Shown: positions 45,341 through 57,447, counted from the first letter of the stretch. The stretch: DNA of 64,000 bases from Iris pallida (GCA_029216955.1 JANAVB010009598.1:24634361-24698360); one strand, 5' to 3'. Notes: generated by a model not told the origin, from the sequence alone. A program made the numbers and translations.

Positions 45341-48300
45341 TTAATGAAACATATCATGAGGAACTTCCGTTGAGTCTACATCGACAATATTTATAATAAG
45401 AGGTAGTTCGTCTTCCTGATAAACTATCTCGTCGACATCGAAGGTATTCCGAGCTTTAGTCTTACAGACTGCCCACCAATCTGATCTCCCGGCTCCTCGT
45501 TTTGGATAGCTGGTAAAGTAAACTAGCTGAGCCTGGCTTGCTAGAACAAACGACTCATAAGCTTGATATCGACGGCGATAATTTATGTCAACATGACCAT
45601 GTTTGTCAACTCTCCAACCTCGATCCTGGATCGGATCGAACCAGTCACATCTGAACAAGACGATCTTACAAGGTTCTATAGCATAATTGTATGTCTGTTC
45701 CACAATCTCCCGTAAGACGCCAAAGAAGTCATTGCCTTGGTCGATATCTTTGTAGTTTGAAGATTTTATGCACAAACAACTATTCTTCGTAGAATCCAAA
45801 TCCAAGAAGTCGTCTCTTATTCGAGCATTTGTTGACTTGAACCTGAAACCATTTACGCAATAACTTGGCCAGGTCTTCACTTGATAAATTGGCCCCTTGG
45901 CTAGAGTTTTAATATACTCATTCTCAAGGATTGCCTCCGGATGATCAACCTAAATACCATATAAACGATGCTAACTTAATTATTATGTGCAAGTATAAAT
46001 GTATAGAAAAAGTAAATTGTGACTACGTCCGTACATATGTTCTCAACCAAAAAGGAAAATGAAGTCTCATTTGCTGTTCTACTTGGACGTTACCTCATCC
46101 TTAAACATGCTGAAAAGCAACAAAGCATAGGTATATTAGTTATATTCAGAAGCAACGAAGCACGCGAAATAATTTTACTCACCCCTCTAGCTTGTCCACT
46201 TCTTCCTCGTCGCAGTTGAGCAATACATATAACATTGCAGCGCTAACCTCATCGTCATTTAGATATCTTTTTTTTTATTTTACCAGATGGTTTTCCGTAG
46301 GCAGTAAATACTTTCAGCTTTGCCTCAATACCAACTTCATAGCCGTCATCATTTCTGGGAGCCCTTGTTCTGTTTGTAGCAATATGAGGCTGAAAATACA
46401 TGGAACAGAAGTTTGAAATCTTCTCAAGGACATATGCTTCACAAATAGAACCCTCTACCCGTGCCTTATTTTTCACCTTCCTCTTGAGGTGGTTCAACTG
46501 TCGCTCGAACGGGTACATCCAACGATAACCGACAGGTCCAGCAATAAGAGCCTCATGGATAAGATGCATCGACAAATGCTCTATTGAGTCGAAGAATACA
46601 GGAGGAAAAACTCTCTCAAGTTTGCAAAGTGTTACCACAATATCCTTCTCTTGCTTCTCTAAACGATCGATGAGCAACTTGCAAGAACAAAGATATCTGA
46701 AGAATATGCTAAGCTCTATTAATGGATCCCAGACTACCGGCGATAATAATTCTCGAAATGCAACAGGAATTAACCTCTACATGAATACGTGGCAATCGTG
46801 GCTCTTTATTTCGGTCAGTTTACACTCCTTTATGTCGACACATCTTCTTAGATTGGAGACGTATCCGTCCAAAAATTTCAAGTTCTGGATCCATCTACAA
46901 AGTCTCACTTTGTCCTCCTTGTCCAGCGAGTAGATTGCCTTAGGCCGCAAAAGCTTTTCCTTCCCATTGTCTATCATGTTCAATGTATGGCGTCTGCATA
47001 TTTCGGCTAAGTCCAATCTAGCCTTCTGATTGTCTTCTGTCTTTCCCTTGACGTCCATTACAGTATTAATTATGTTATTAAACACGTTCTTCTCGATATG
47101 CATGACGTTAAGGTTATGTCTAATCAGATTTGTGCTCCAATATGACAGATCCCAGAATATACTCCTTTTGGTCCAGTTATGATCTTCGCCAAATCCCTCG
47201 CAACGGCTGCTCGTTGTAGGATCTTCAATAGCACTTGGGATTTCTTTTACTTGTTCCCATGTGTCCTCTCCGGACCACATTGGCGGTGGATCGCCCTTCT
47301 CCATAGCTTCGGCACGGAATGCAGTTCTGTTCCTACGGTACGGATGGTCTTTCGGCAAGAACTGCCGGTGACAATCAAAGAAGCATGGCTTTCCTCCGTG
47401 TCTCAAATGAAAAGCCTTAGTGCGGTCCATGTAATACGGACATGAAAGCCGACCATGAGTGCTCCATCCAGATAACATTTCATAAGCCGAAAAGTCGTTG
47501 ATTGTCCACATTAGTGCTGCCCACATTTGAAAGTTCTGTTTTTTCGAAGCATCATACGTGTACGCCCCTGTTTTCCATAGCTGCTTCAGCTCATCTATCA
47601 ACGGCTGTAAGTACACGTCGATGTTCTCCTTCGGGTTGTTCGGACCGGGGATGATAATAGTTAAGAACATGTAATGTGTCTTCATGCACATCCAAGACGG
47701 TAGGTTGTACGGAGTGAGGATTACCGGCCAGCATGAATATTGGGAGCCTGAAAGACCAAATGGGGTGAAACCATCAGAGCAGAGCCCCAACCTTATATTA
47801 TGCGCATCAGAAGCGAAATTAGGATATGCTCGATCGAAGTGCTTTCACGCTTCTCCATCAGATGGGTGATCCAACACTCCTTCGGTCTGTTGTCGCTTGT
47901 GCCAACTCATATTTTTGGCAGTCGCTTTCACCATGAACAATCTCTGCAACCGCGGCATCAACGGCAAGTAGTGCATTGAAGCAGTCGGTCTTCTAGACTT
48001 GCCTGCAGCAGTTGGCTTGTAGCGATCAGCACCACAGAATTCGACACTTCTGTATCCTTGTGACCTTTATAGTAAAGCATGCATCCGTTCTGACAGCAAT
48101 CGATCTTGTCGTACCCCATCCAGAGGGATCTCACCATCCTCTTAGAGCGGTAGAAGTCTTTCGGTAACTTGGCACCCTCCGGCAAGATATCGGTAATCAA
48201 CTCGAGCACTCTATTGTAGTATTCTTGCGACATGTTAAAGTCAGACTTTATGCTCAAGAGCCGAGTGATCACCTCTAACGGTGAATGGTCCTCACAGCCA

Positions 48301-48773
48301 GGGTATAAAGGAGTCCTTGCATTCTCCAGCAACTCCATGAACTTCGTGGCATCGGCATTCAGTGCCTCCTCAGCTGCGTCACGATTGTATGGATTGAAAC
48401 TAGGCCCCGTAGCGTCGAAGACCATGTTCACGTACTCGTTGTCGACACCAGTTCAGTTGTGGACATTCGTATAAGGCTCCACAAAAGGCTCCGCTTGGAA
48501 TGCTAAAGGTACAAGCTCTCCGTGTGCGGTCCATTTGTAGTAATTCGGAAGGAAACCCTTTGTGTATAAGTGATACGTCACATCCAATTCTGGTTGAAAC
48601 TTCATGTTCCGATATTTTGCACACGGGCACTTAATGTCCATGCCGTCCATGGATTGAGGAAACGCCTTCGCGAATTGCAGGAATTGTTTTACTCCGACGA
48701 TGTATTCATCTCGCACACTGCACCTGTCATCTCGAATGCGGTTGTACATCCACGAACGGTCTAGCAGATACAT
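45341..48773 (-). pseudogene. TNPD-type transposase of T (Transposase_21), broken
   Basis: Starts MYLLDRSWMYNRI at 48773. Next come the cysteine-containing N-terminal region (DIKCPCAKYRN near 48640) and the transposase core: LCSDGFTPFG, YSCWPVILTPYNLPSW, IIPGPNNPKENIDVYLQP, and LNVMHIEKNVF near 47110. A DUF4218-like region with FFDSIEHLSMHL and GPVGYRWMYPFER follows (46500-46600), then small exons (about 46260-46188 and 46117-46030), and a DUF4216-like last exon (45341-45952; LFRCDWFDP, FTSYPKRG). Breaks are stops at 48453-48455, 47845-47847 and 46777-46779 and one frameshift near 48060. Expected role: nuclear catalytic transposase binding the terminal repeats. Confidence 0.85.
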
Positions 48774-48829
48774 GGATATAGCTATTTTTAGATATCTGCA
48801 AATATGAATAAACTTCAAAACTAAAACGA

Positions 48830-49190
48830 ATATACTACATACTACATACTACGGCCGTGACTCGGGACCATTCCTATGAGTCGGGACCATTCCTACTATA
48901 TACTACATACTAAAACGAATAAACTTCAAAACTAAAACGAAATACTACAAACTAAAACGAATATACTACAAACTACGGCCGTGACTCGGGACCATTCCTA
49001 TGAGTATCGGGATCAAGGAAACTACGTGTTACAAATATCGGTACTATCGATACGTGTTACAAATATCGGTACTATCGTGTTACAAATTAACCAACCAACA
49101 AAACTACGTGTTACAAATATCGGCACTATCGGTACGTGGTTTCGAATCGGAGTATCACATTTTTCGGTGTCGGAAAACCAATAACTATTA
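48830..49190. repeat. short tandem blocks upstream of the TNPD gene
   Basis: Repeated ACTCGGGACCATTCCTA (three copies, 48850-49005) and ACGTGTTACAAATATCGG (three or more copies, 49020-49135). They lie in the 5' flank of the transposase gene. Confidence 0.8.
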
Positions 49191-49219
49191 CTAAATGATC
49201 AAATTTTTTGGCACAATCG

Positions 49220-49680
49220 GTGCCCCTGACCAAGCCCCCCCTCCCCCCTCCCCCCTCCCCCCTCCCCCCACCCCATACCACCCCAAACCCTAACCCGAAC
49301 CCTATCTCTAACCCCTCCCTCACCAGCCCCCCTCCCCTCCCCAGCCCCCCAACCCCTACACCACCCCTAACCCTAACCCGAACCCTATCCCCAACCCCTC
49401 CCCCACCATCCCCACCTCCCCTCCCAAGCCCCCCCCCCCCCCCCCCCGCCCTCACCCCCAGCCGCCCTCACCCTTCCCCCCGCCCCTCACCCCCTAACCC
49501 GAACCCTAACCCTCCCCTTCCCCTAGCCCCCCCTCCTCACCCCCAGCCGCCCTCACCCCCCCTTCCCCACCCTCCCCCTCCCGCCACCCCCAACCATTCC
49601 TCACCCCCAACCACCCGCACCCCCCTGCCCCTCCCCCCGAGCCACCAGCACCCCCCAACCACCAACAACAAATAGAAAGA
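49220..49680. repeat. C-rich low-complexity tract with CCCTAA words
   Basis: Almost pure C with A, T and occasional G on the plus strand, and long CCCC runs. It contains several ACCCTAACCC-type telomere-like words but no regular telomere array. The apparent proline-rich ORF across it is a composition artefact. Confidence 0.9.
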
Positions 49681-49854
49681 GAGAGGGAGTCACGTACCAG
49701 AGGAGAGTCGTCGGAGAGAGTGAAGTCGCCGGAGAGAATGAGAGCGAGAGCGAGAGCGCCGGAGAGAGTGAGAGCGAGAGCGCCGGAGGAAGAGAGTGAG
49801 AGAGTAAAATGGATGGGAGAAATGAATCGGAAGGGGGATTTAATTTAGTTAGAA

Positions 49855-50065
49855 TTTAGCGACGTTATTATTAACGTCGCTAAATCAGTCGCAATTAGCG
49901 ACGTTGTAGCGATGTTTCGCGACGACTAGCTCACGTAACTAATATACGTCGTTGTCACGTCGCTTTTTGCGTCGCTAGTAGCGACGGTTACCGACGTTTC
50001 ATTTATACGTCGCTAATGTCCACAATTTAGCGACGTTTTGGTAACGTCGCTAAATTTACGTCACT
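49855..50065. repeat. right subterminal repeat array of T
   Basis: Copies of TTTAGCGACGTT, AACGTCGCTAA and variants in both orientations, ending 22 bp before the right terminus. Shorter than the left array. Confidence 0.92.
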
Positions 50066-50087
50066 AATTAAGCAGATTTTAGTAGTG

Positions 50088-50090
50088 ATG
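50088..50090 (+). repeat. target-site duplication of CACTA T (right)
   Basis: ATG directly after the element. Confidence 0.95.
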
Positions 50091-52091
50091 ATTCGCTTAC
50101 GCCTAATAAGAATCTGAGTTTTTGAATGAATACTATTGCTAATGACAAAATGGTAATCATTGAGTATGCTTGTAAGAGATTTCACATGTTGCTATGCTAA
50201 GAACAAGAAAAGAGTTAACCTGTATGCTAAGAAGAAAAAATGCTAATAAGAAACGATATGATGCGTTGTTAAGAAATGAATGTTGCCTTGATCGATAAAC
50301 TGTTGCCATGTTAAATCAATGAGATGATGTTGTTGCTAAATTAGAGATGTGCCTCGAATGAATGAATTGTTGCCATGCTTAATAAGAAGAGAAAAAGAGA
50401 ATGTTTACATGCCCCTGAATAGAGTATGACTATCAAGAGTAGAGTTCATGCTTGTTGATATCATGTTTACTCAAATAAAGATTGTTCATTGTCCCTTGAT
50501 TGTTGCTATAAAGACAAAGATGTATAGAGATGGCACATTGTGCTATTAAAAGAGATGATACGGTTTGTCCGTATAGAGAAAAGAGTAGACCTACTGGCTC
50601 GGTAAGAGAATCGACAGAATATGAATGTTATCCAATAATCTGTGCATAGTCGAGTTTTATTTGATAGAGTTGCATACCCGTATTGGTCCTGGACAACTTG
50701 TGCACAAGTATATATTCTCACGACTGGTTCTTGGGCACTCGAACCGCTCGGCCCGGGGGAGGATAGAGTAACACCCTGAGGTAAAATAGACCTCACGGTG
50801 TACAGAGAGAGTGTCCACTAGCGACGAGCTGAACCCAAGAGTCACAGCAGCTAACTATGGGAAATGACTCATGGACCATCATATAGATAGGTGTCGATTA
50901 GTGAAGAGCTGAACCCTGAGCCGTAGCTGCTAGCATATGTGTTATTAGTGCAAAGCTGAACATTAGGTCACAGCTGTTGGTCTACACATGTGTTGGTGCA
51001 GAGATGAGCCTTGAGTCACAGCTGCTAATCGATGACGTGCATAAGAAAGATTTTGTTAAGAGCTAACAATGTAGAGATGAACAGAGAACAATGTTGGTTT
51101 TATCATGTTTATGCTAATCCTTGTCTTGTGCAGGGATGGGCCGTCGGCTACGGGTAAGAATCACTGAAAAAGTGATTTATATGTGTTGCTTAAGTTTTCT
51201 ATATGAATTGCTTGAAGAGATTAATCTATTGCAAAGAAATACTATGTCCCACAAAAGAAAAGATGTGATATCGTGCTTGTAATTGTCCCTAAGAGTGGCT
51301 TGAACAAGAGAAATGATGTAACTCATGAAACACGCCGCGCACTGCACACAAGATGAATAGTCATCGTACTTGAAATGAATAGTCCCCTTGTATGCTTGAG
51401 ATCAAATGGAATAAACTATGACTTTTCAAAAGTGTTTTCAAAAGAGATGTAAACTGACTCTGTATGTATGAAATGAATATAGGTAAAAAGTAGCAAGATC
51501 ACATCACAAGGAACATTTTCTCACTAAATGAACATTGATCGTTTCAGATAAATGTAGCCATTTGTTCACAATCACCAGTATGTTGATATACTGACCCATC
51601 ATCAGTCTGCATACAGGTGCAGGACGCATCGAGAAGGATAGTCCGAAGTGATAGCCCGTGCCTCATCCTCAGGAGCCAGCAATCAGAAGAGATGCCAAAA
51701 GATGGACATCTATATCAAAGAGTTGGTTTTGTACATAAGGAGATGTAATGTATGGAACGAGATCATTGTAATCTGTAACATTTCTGAGAGAATATAAACA
51801 TTGTATGAGAGAGAATTGAGAGCTTGTAATATGTTCAAATAAAATCAATAAAGAGAATTGTTTCTTTTTACCATGTATTCAATTATATTCTGCAATGTGT
51901 CCCTGCTACTTCAAATATCTGCTATATGTTCCGCTGCGCTATTGTCAACCTTGTCTATCTTGTCTTGTTACAGGTCTTGGCCTTGTGCAAGCGCAACTTA
52001 GGCTTGCACGGCATCACGTCCAAGCGAGGATGAACAGTTCCATAGAGTCCGAAGCGAGGACGAAAGGACTATGCGGGATCGGGGCGTGACA

Positions 52092-52419
52092 GAATGATAT
52101 CAAAGCAACACGATCCTCTGGCCAATTGTTGATTCGATTGAATTCGAAGATGTTATCCTGATCAAAATTTTCTTGCCTGCTTGATATCATCGATGAGATG
52201 AACGTTCCATACAATAAGTCTGTAATTATTTTTATGATGCCGACATATGTTTTATTGATTAATTGAGATCGAGATGTTTTATTGAACATGAGCTTTGATA
52301 TGAAATGAATCATGATTTCATGGATTGATGATGGCGAAGGATAAGGACTATCGCTACTATGGATATCGTAAGTTTCTCCTTAAGTTTCGAGGATAAAATT
52401 TTTTCTCGGTGGGTAATTA
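52092..52419 (+). other. internal region of G with PBS and purine tract
   Basis: Starts GAA, then TGATATCAAAGC at 52095, a close match to the initiator tRNA-Met primer-binding site TGGTATCAGAGC with two G-to-A changes. Ends with a purine-biased stretch (TTTCGAGGATAAAA near 52387, GGTGGGTAA near 52410) before the right LTR. The 300 bp between has no ORF of note. Confidence 0.8.
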
Positions 52420-54520
52420 CGTAGTGCCCCACTCCACGAAGGCACTAGATAAACAGAGAGATCGAATTGCTGGCTCTACAACAGAAGACGATTGATCTGG
52501 GTGAGTGGACAAAGACTCATTTTATGATTCGCTTACGCCTAATAAGAATCTAAGTTTTTGAATGAATACTATTGCTAATAACAAGATGGTAATCATTGAG
52601 TATGCTTGTAAGAGATTTCACATGTTACTATGCTAAGAACAAGAAAAGAGTTAACTTGTACAATAAGAAAAAGAAATGCTAATAAGAAACGATATGATGC
52701 CTTGTTAAGAAATGAATGTTGCCTTGATCGATAAACTGTTGCCATGTTAAATCAATGAGATAATGTTGTTGCTAAATTAGAGATGTACCTCGAATGAATG
52801 AATTGTTGCCATACTTAATAAGAAGAGAAAAAGAGAATGTTTACATGTCCCTGAATAGAGTATGACTATCAAGAGTAGAGTTGATGCTTGTTGATATCGT
52901 GTTTGCTCAAATAAAGATTGTTCATTGTCCCTTGATTGTTACTATAAAGACAGAGATGTATAGAGATGGCACATTATGCTGTTAAAAGAGATGATATAGT
53001 TTGTCCGTATAGAGAAAAGAGAAGAGCTACTGGCTCGGTCATATGAAAGAAGAGAACAGACAGAATATGAATGTTGTCCAATGATCTGTGCATAGTAGAG
53101 TTTTATTTGATAGAGTTGCATACCTGCATTGGTCCTGGACAACTTGTGCACAAGTATATATCCTCACGACCGGTTCTTGGGCACTCGAACCACTCGGCCC
53201 GGGAGAGGTTAGAGTAATACCCTGAGGTAAAAGCGACCCCACGGTATATAGAGTGAGTGTCCACTAGCGACGAGCTGAACCCAAGAGTCACAACGACTAA
53301 CTATAGGGAATGACCCATGGACCATCATATAGATAGGTGTCGATTAGTGAAGAGCTGAACCCTGAGCCGCAGCTGCTAGCATATGTGTTATCAGTGCAAA
53401 GCTGAACCTTGGGTCACAGGTGCTGGTCTACACAAGTGTTGGTGCAGAGCTGAGCCTTGAGTCACAGTTGCTGATCGATGGCATGCAAAAGAAAGATTTT
53501 GTTAAGAGCTAACAATGTAGAGACGAACAGAGAATAATGTTGGTTTTATCATATTTATGCTAATCCTTGTCTTGTGCAGGGATGGACCGTCGGCTATGGG
53601 TAAGAATCACTGAAAAAGTGATTTATATGTGTTGCTTATTATATGAATTGCTTGAAGAGATTAATCTATTACAAAGAAATGCTATGTCCCACTAAAGAAA
53701 AGATGTGATATCGTGCTTGTAATTGTCCCTAAGAGTGGCTTGAACAAGAGAAATGATGTAACTCATGAAACACGCTGCGCACTGCACACGGGATGAATAG
53801 TCATCGTGCTTGAAATGAATAGTCCCCTTGTATGCTTGAGATCAAATGGAATAAACTATGGATTTTCAAAAGTGTTTTCAAAAGAGATGTAAACTGAATC
53901 TGTATGCATGAAATGAACATAGGTAAAAAGTAGCAAGATCACATCACAAGAAACGTTTTATCACTAAATGAACAGTGATCGTTTCAGACAAATGTAGCAT
54001 TTTGTTCACAATCACCAGTATGCTGATATACTGACCCATCATCAGTCTACACGCGGTGCAGGACACATCGAGAAGGATAGTCCGAAGCGATAGCCTGTGC
54101 CTTATCCTCAGGAGCCAGAAATCAGTAGAGATGCCAAAAGATGGACATTTGTATCAAAGAGTTAGTTTTGTATATAAGGGGATGTAATGTATGGAACGGG
54201 ATCATTGTAATCTGTAACATTTTTAAGAGAATGTAAACATTGTATGAGAGAGAATTGAGAGCTTGTAAGCTGTTCAAATAAAATCAATAAAGAGAATTAT
54301 TTCTTTTTACCATGTGTTCAATTATATTCTGCAATGTGTCCGCTGTTGCTTCAAATATCTGCAATATGTTTCGCTGCGCTATTGTCAACCTTGTCTTGTT
54401 ACAGGTCTTGGCCTTGTACAAGTGCAACTTAGGCTTGCACGGCATTACATCCAAGCAAGGACGAACGATTCCATAGTCCAAAGCGAGGACGAAAGGACTA
54501 TACAGGATTGGGGCGTGACA
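52420..54520 (+). repeat. right LTR of G
   Basis: A 2101-bp LTR collinear with the left one. The homologous site of the CACTA insertion is intact (TCATTTTATGATTCGC at about 52518-52533). The 60-bp-type repeat block is at 53255-53480. Confidence 0.94.
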
Positions 54521-54525
54521 CAATC
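54521..54525 (+). repeat. target-site duplication of element G (right)
   Basis: CAATC directly after the right LTR. Confidence 0.96.
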
Positions 54526-55471
54526 TATGACAATGTTGTTCGCATGTTTTATTGCAGACGGCAGTATTAATTCCTGTGTCTGCGAAAAAGAATTTGAATT
54601 TAGTTCTGAAGACCTGAGCGAATATTTCCTTATGCCTGATAACAGTGACGCTCTAGTTGATATTAACAAAGTTCAATTTCCTGCTGACATGACACTTGCG
54701 TGTTTCAAGGTAGCATTGTGTCATCCGAGTCCGGTTCCCCGGTCACCGCTGTATGTACGTCACCTCAGCCAATATTTCTTTGAACTCTATCGTATTATCT
54801 ATATATTCATCTCTGCTACCTAAGACGAGATGCACTGATGAGATCACGCTCTTAGAGCTATCTGCTATGTATCATATTCATTTAGGGGTTATATTTTTTT
54901 TCCAAGACTATGATAACATCCATGATCAGCTGTCGACGAGTAGACCAAAACCTTATTTACCATATGCATCTGGCAGTCATCTTCCAAAAATTTGACATCA
55001 ATCTAGATTTGTGTCCTATATCTGGAACGCCTTTTGAGCTGTTTAGGTCTAGGAAGTTTCATCACCCTCTAATTCCACCTGGTGGTGCTCCACCTCCACC
55101 TCCACCTGATCCAGCCGTAGCCCCAGCAGACTCTCCAGCCCCTCTAGCTCCAGGCCATACCATTGACGAGTTGTATCAGAGGTTTGATGCTTTTGTAACT
55201 CCCTAGGGACAGCAGCATCAGTACTATTTAGCTCACTTTGGAGACGCTGAGTTTTGCCACATTCCTCAGACCTAGGTCTTGAAAAATGTGATGGCTGATA
55301 TTCATTGGACAATGACACATCATCCCACTGCACCGACGACCATTCTCCGTCACCCTGGTTTCAATGGACCGAGACTCGAGGATCATTTGACGTTCGGATT
55401 CTTCGATCTGACGGCATCCTATGTTGATCCACAACCTCCTGCTGATGCCCCGAGTGATGATTCTTATATTT
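54526..55471 (+). pseudogene. env-like ORF of element H, second part
   Basis: An open stretch with SMTMLFACFIADGSINSC and SSEDLSEYFLMPDN runs to about 54820, then shifts frame. A proline-rich block (GGAPPPPPPDPAVAP, 55080-55130) is followed by TIDELYQRFDAF, a stop at 55204-55206, and a last part ending with PADAPSDDSYI at 55471. No known domain is certain. Position and layout match the extra ORF of Sireviruses. It is not functional. Confidence 0.55.
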
Positions 55472-55921
55472 GATCTTTGTCTTTGGACTAGCATTTTGTG
55501 GATTTGTTTGGTGGATGATGATCTTGTAGTGATACATTTTCTGTCTTTTGGACTATTTTATTTGTAGGACTGTCTTATGTTTATGCACTTTGGACTTCAG
55601 TTGTAGTTGCTTTCATTTGCTATGTTAGTTGGTTTCACCTACTGCTCATGTTTTCTTACAGCTACTACTGATGTTATCATACTTGAGATATTGACTTGTT
55701 AGTTCCTATTATTTCTTGGTATCACTTTGCTTTTTCTTTTGTTGTTGTTGATTCATAAATTGCGGGAGAGCCGTATTTTGAGTACATGACAAAGGGGAAG
55801 AAAGAGCAAATACCAAAAATTTTTCGATTCAGAACAAGTCAGGTATAAAATTTCAAAGTTATATTATTTATTATATTTTGGTATAGACTCAAAGTTTGTC
55901 AATTATCAAAATCGGAAAGAT
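55472..55921 (+). other. 3' untranslated region and purine tract of H
   Basis: T-rich sequence followed by an AC/AG-rich stretch (ACAAAGGGGAAGAAAGAGC near 55790) and AAAATCGGAAAGAT directly before the LTR start. This is the expected primer position for a Sirevirus-type 3' LTR. Confidence 0.55.
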
Positions 55922-56650
55922 TGTTGGCCTATTAGTTAATGATCACACCTGATTTTGATAATCAATATCAACTTTGTTCGATACGCAAAATACAAATACT
56001 GCTACGAGTTTACATATTTTCAAGTTAGAAGAATCTACATCCTAAATCTACGTCCTACTGCTACAAAATACAAATGTCGCATCGTCATTAAGAACCAAAC
56101 ATACTGGAATCAAGATCAAGCTTTTCATATATATTTTTTTCTGTATTTTTGCTTTTATTGAGTCTAGAAAAAATATGTAAAATTGATCAGGATCGGTATT
56201 GGCTTAAATTTTTCTCAGTCCACAAACAAAAATTAGCCTACTATCCACATATACAAAATTCAAAAGTCCACACATCAAAAAAGCGCAAAATCCAACAGAT
56301 TTGGCCGAACAGTTCTGACTTAACCAGGCAGAACTCGGACAAAACTCGGCCTGAGTTCGGTCTAGTCAGTTTTGATATTTGGTTTAAAATCCCTCCAAAT
56401 CTGCATCCAACGTTCGAATGCGAGATTTATGTATTCGAACTCAGCCCGAACTCTGGCCGAATTCGGTCTACAAAAATACTATAAATAGAGAAGAACTTTT
56501 CCATTTCCAAATCACTCATTCCTTCTCTGCTCTATTCATTCTAAAGTGTTTTCTACGAGTTAAAGTTTTCAAACCAACATACCACTCTTAGCCAAAGTCT
56601 GTACAATTTTGTTCAATCTAGAGTTTTGGTGTCGAAGAGTTGTATCAGAG
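55922..56650 (+). repeat. 3' LTR of element H (right end uncertain)
   Basis: Starts TGTTGGCCTATTAG. It carries repeated GCCGAACTCGG-like words (56300-56470) and a TATAAATAG box at 56480-56488 followed by a CT-rich leader. I cannot place its terminal CA. Confidence 0.6.
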
Positions 56651-57444
56651 GCTGCATTTCAGAAAACGTTCTAGAGTTTTGTTGTTGAAGAGTTGTATCC
56701 AACTTTGAAGTACAACAAACATATGTATAAAATATTTTAAATATAATTTCCCACAATTTCAACTTTTCGCTCGACCCATTAAAATAAAAAAGCTCAATCA
56801 AAGAAAACAAATCGATTATTGGTCGATTCTGTTTTAGTTATGACTAATTTTGATTCGATTTTGTATTTTTAGAAATTTGGTTTATTCAATTACTATTTCG
56901 GTTAGGTAAAAACCGAATAAACTTAACGCTCACCGCTACCATCATCCCCTCTTTTCAAAGAGGAAGATGGACCAACTCAAGCGGCACCCTACAATAATTC
57001 TAGTTAAGGCATTTCTAGCCGCGGTGCTCGGACATAAATACGACACCATAAGACTTACGTGTCTCCTAGTTTATTTGGGAGGGTCGTGCCACTTCTAATG
57101 CTTGTGTCCATCTTGGACACCACCACCATGAATTGAGGAGACGATGCTTCCTATATTCCTCTAGGTATGGTTTGTTGAGGGCTTTATTGATAATGTTAGC
57201 ACTCGAAACAGCATAAATCAAAATGTCAAAACAAGTCATAGTGACGATGAACTAGAAGGCCCGACTCCCTTGGCTTTGTTGATAGGATCACCCAATGGAA
57301 GTACTCGTGCAATCCAAGTTGTACGACCCTACAGAGTCCTAAAAATCTGAAGCTTCCAAAATTTTTTAATCTCTGTATATATTATTAATGTATTTTGAAA
57401 TGTCTGGATCATGACCATGTTAAGAAAGACACACTACAACACAT
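56651..57444. other. AT-rich DNA with an hAT-MITE fragment (about 56820-56945)
   Basis: The fragment reads GATTCGATTTTGTATTTTTAG, then GGTTTATTCAATTAC, ending GAATAAACTTAACGCTCACC. It matches the right half of the MITE at 58627-59144 but its own start is not identifiable. The rest contains no gene or repeat I can name. Confidence 0.5.
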
Positions 57445-57447
57445 TTA

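Larger units (their letters stand above)
42249..50087 (-). mobile_element. CACTA (En/Spm-type) transposon T
   Basis: A 7839-bp element with terminal inverted repeats starting CACTACAAAAATTTG (left) and CACTACTAAAATCTGC (right, read on the other strand). TSD is ATG. Arrays of the subterminal word TTTAGCGACGTT and its complement lie at both ends. On the minus strand it carries a TNPD-type transposase (about 45341-48773) followed by a TNPA-type gene (43037-45055). An unoccupied copy of the target exists in the right LTR of G at 52527. The transposase has stops and a frameshift, so T is probably dead without help. Confidence 0.96.
42142..52091 (+). repeat. left LTR of G, split by CACTA T
   Basis: LTR sequence at 42142-42248 and 50088-52091. 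The two parts align without a gap to the right LTR once T and one ATG are removed. An imperfect repeat of about 60 bp (GAGCTGAACCC...CACAGCTGCT type) recurs about four times at 50810-51030. Confidence 0.94.
42142..54520 (+). mobile_element. element G: LTR retrotransposon without coding capacity, interrupted by CACTA T
   Basis: Two LTRs of about 2.1 kb (42142-52091 without the insert; 52420-54520) flank only 328 bp of internal sequence. A perfect CAATC duplication flanks the whole. The LTRs start TGTAGTGCCCC (right copy: CGTAGTGCCCC) and end GGGGCGTGACA. A primer-binding site and a purine-rich tract are present, so the plus orientation is certain. There is no gag or pol; the element is either a deletion derivative or a non-autonomous family. 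Confidence 0.94.
40640..56650 (+). mobile_element. element H: Sirevirus-type copia remnant, interrupted by G
   Basis: The order is pol C-terminus (40640-41330), a leader with AAACCCTAACCCTAGG, an env-like ORF (41859-42141, continuing at 54521-55471), a long 3' untranslated stretch, and a 3' LTR that starts TGTTGG at 55922 after a purine-rich tract. An extra ORF after pol with its own leader is typical of Sireviruses. Both the leader (near 41600) and the 3' LTR (near 56330-56460) contain CCGAACTC-type words. Confidence 0.7.

Noticed and set aside
46777..48818. TNPD region as an intact transposase gene
   Set aside because: Three in-frame stops and a frameshift are present within conserved domains.
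49260..49520. Interstitial telomere array
   Set aside because: CCCTAA words are scattered and irregular, with no run of perfect telomere units.
49208..49675. 155-codon proline-rich ORF
   Set aside because: It lies wholly in the C-rich tract. CCN codons give proline by composition, and no start context or homologue is recognisable.
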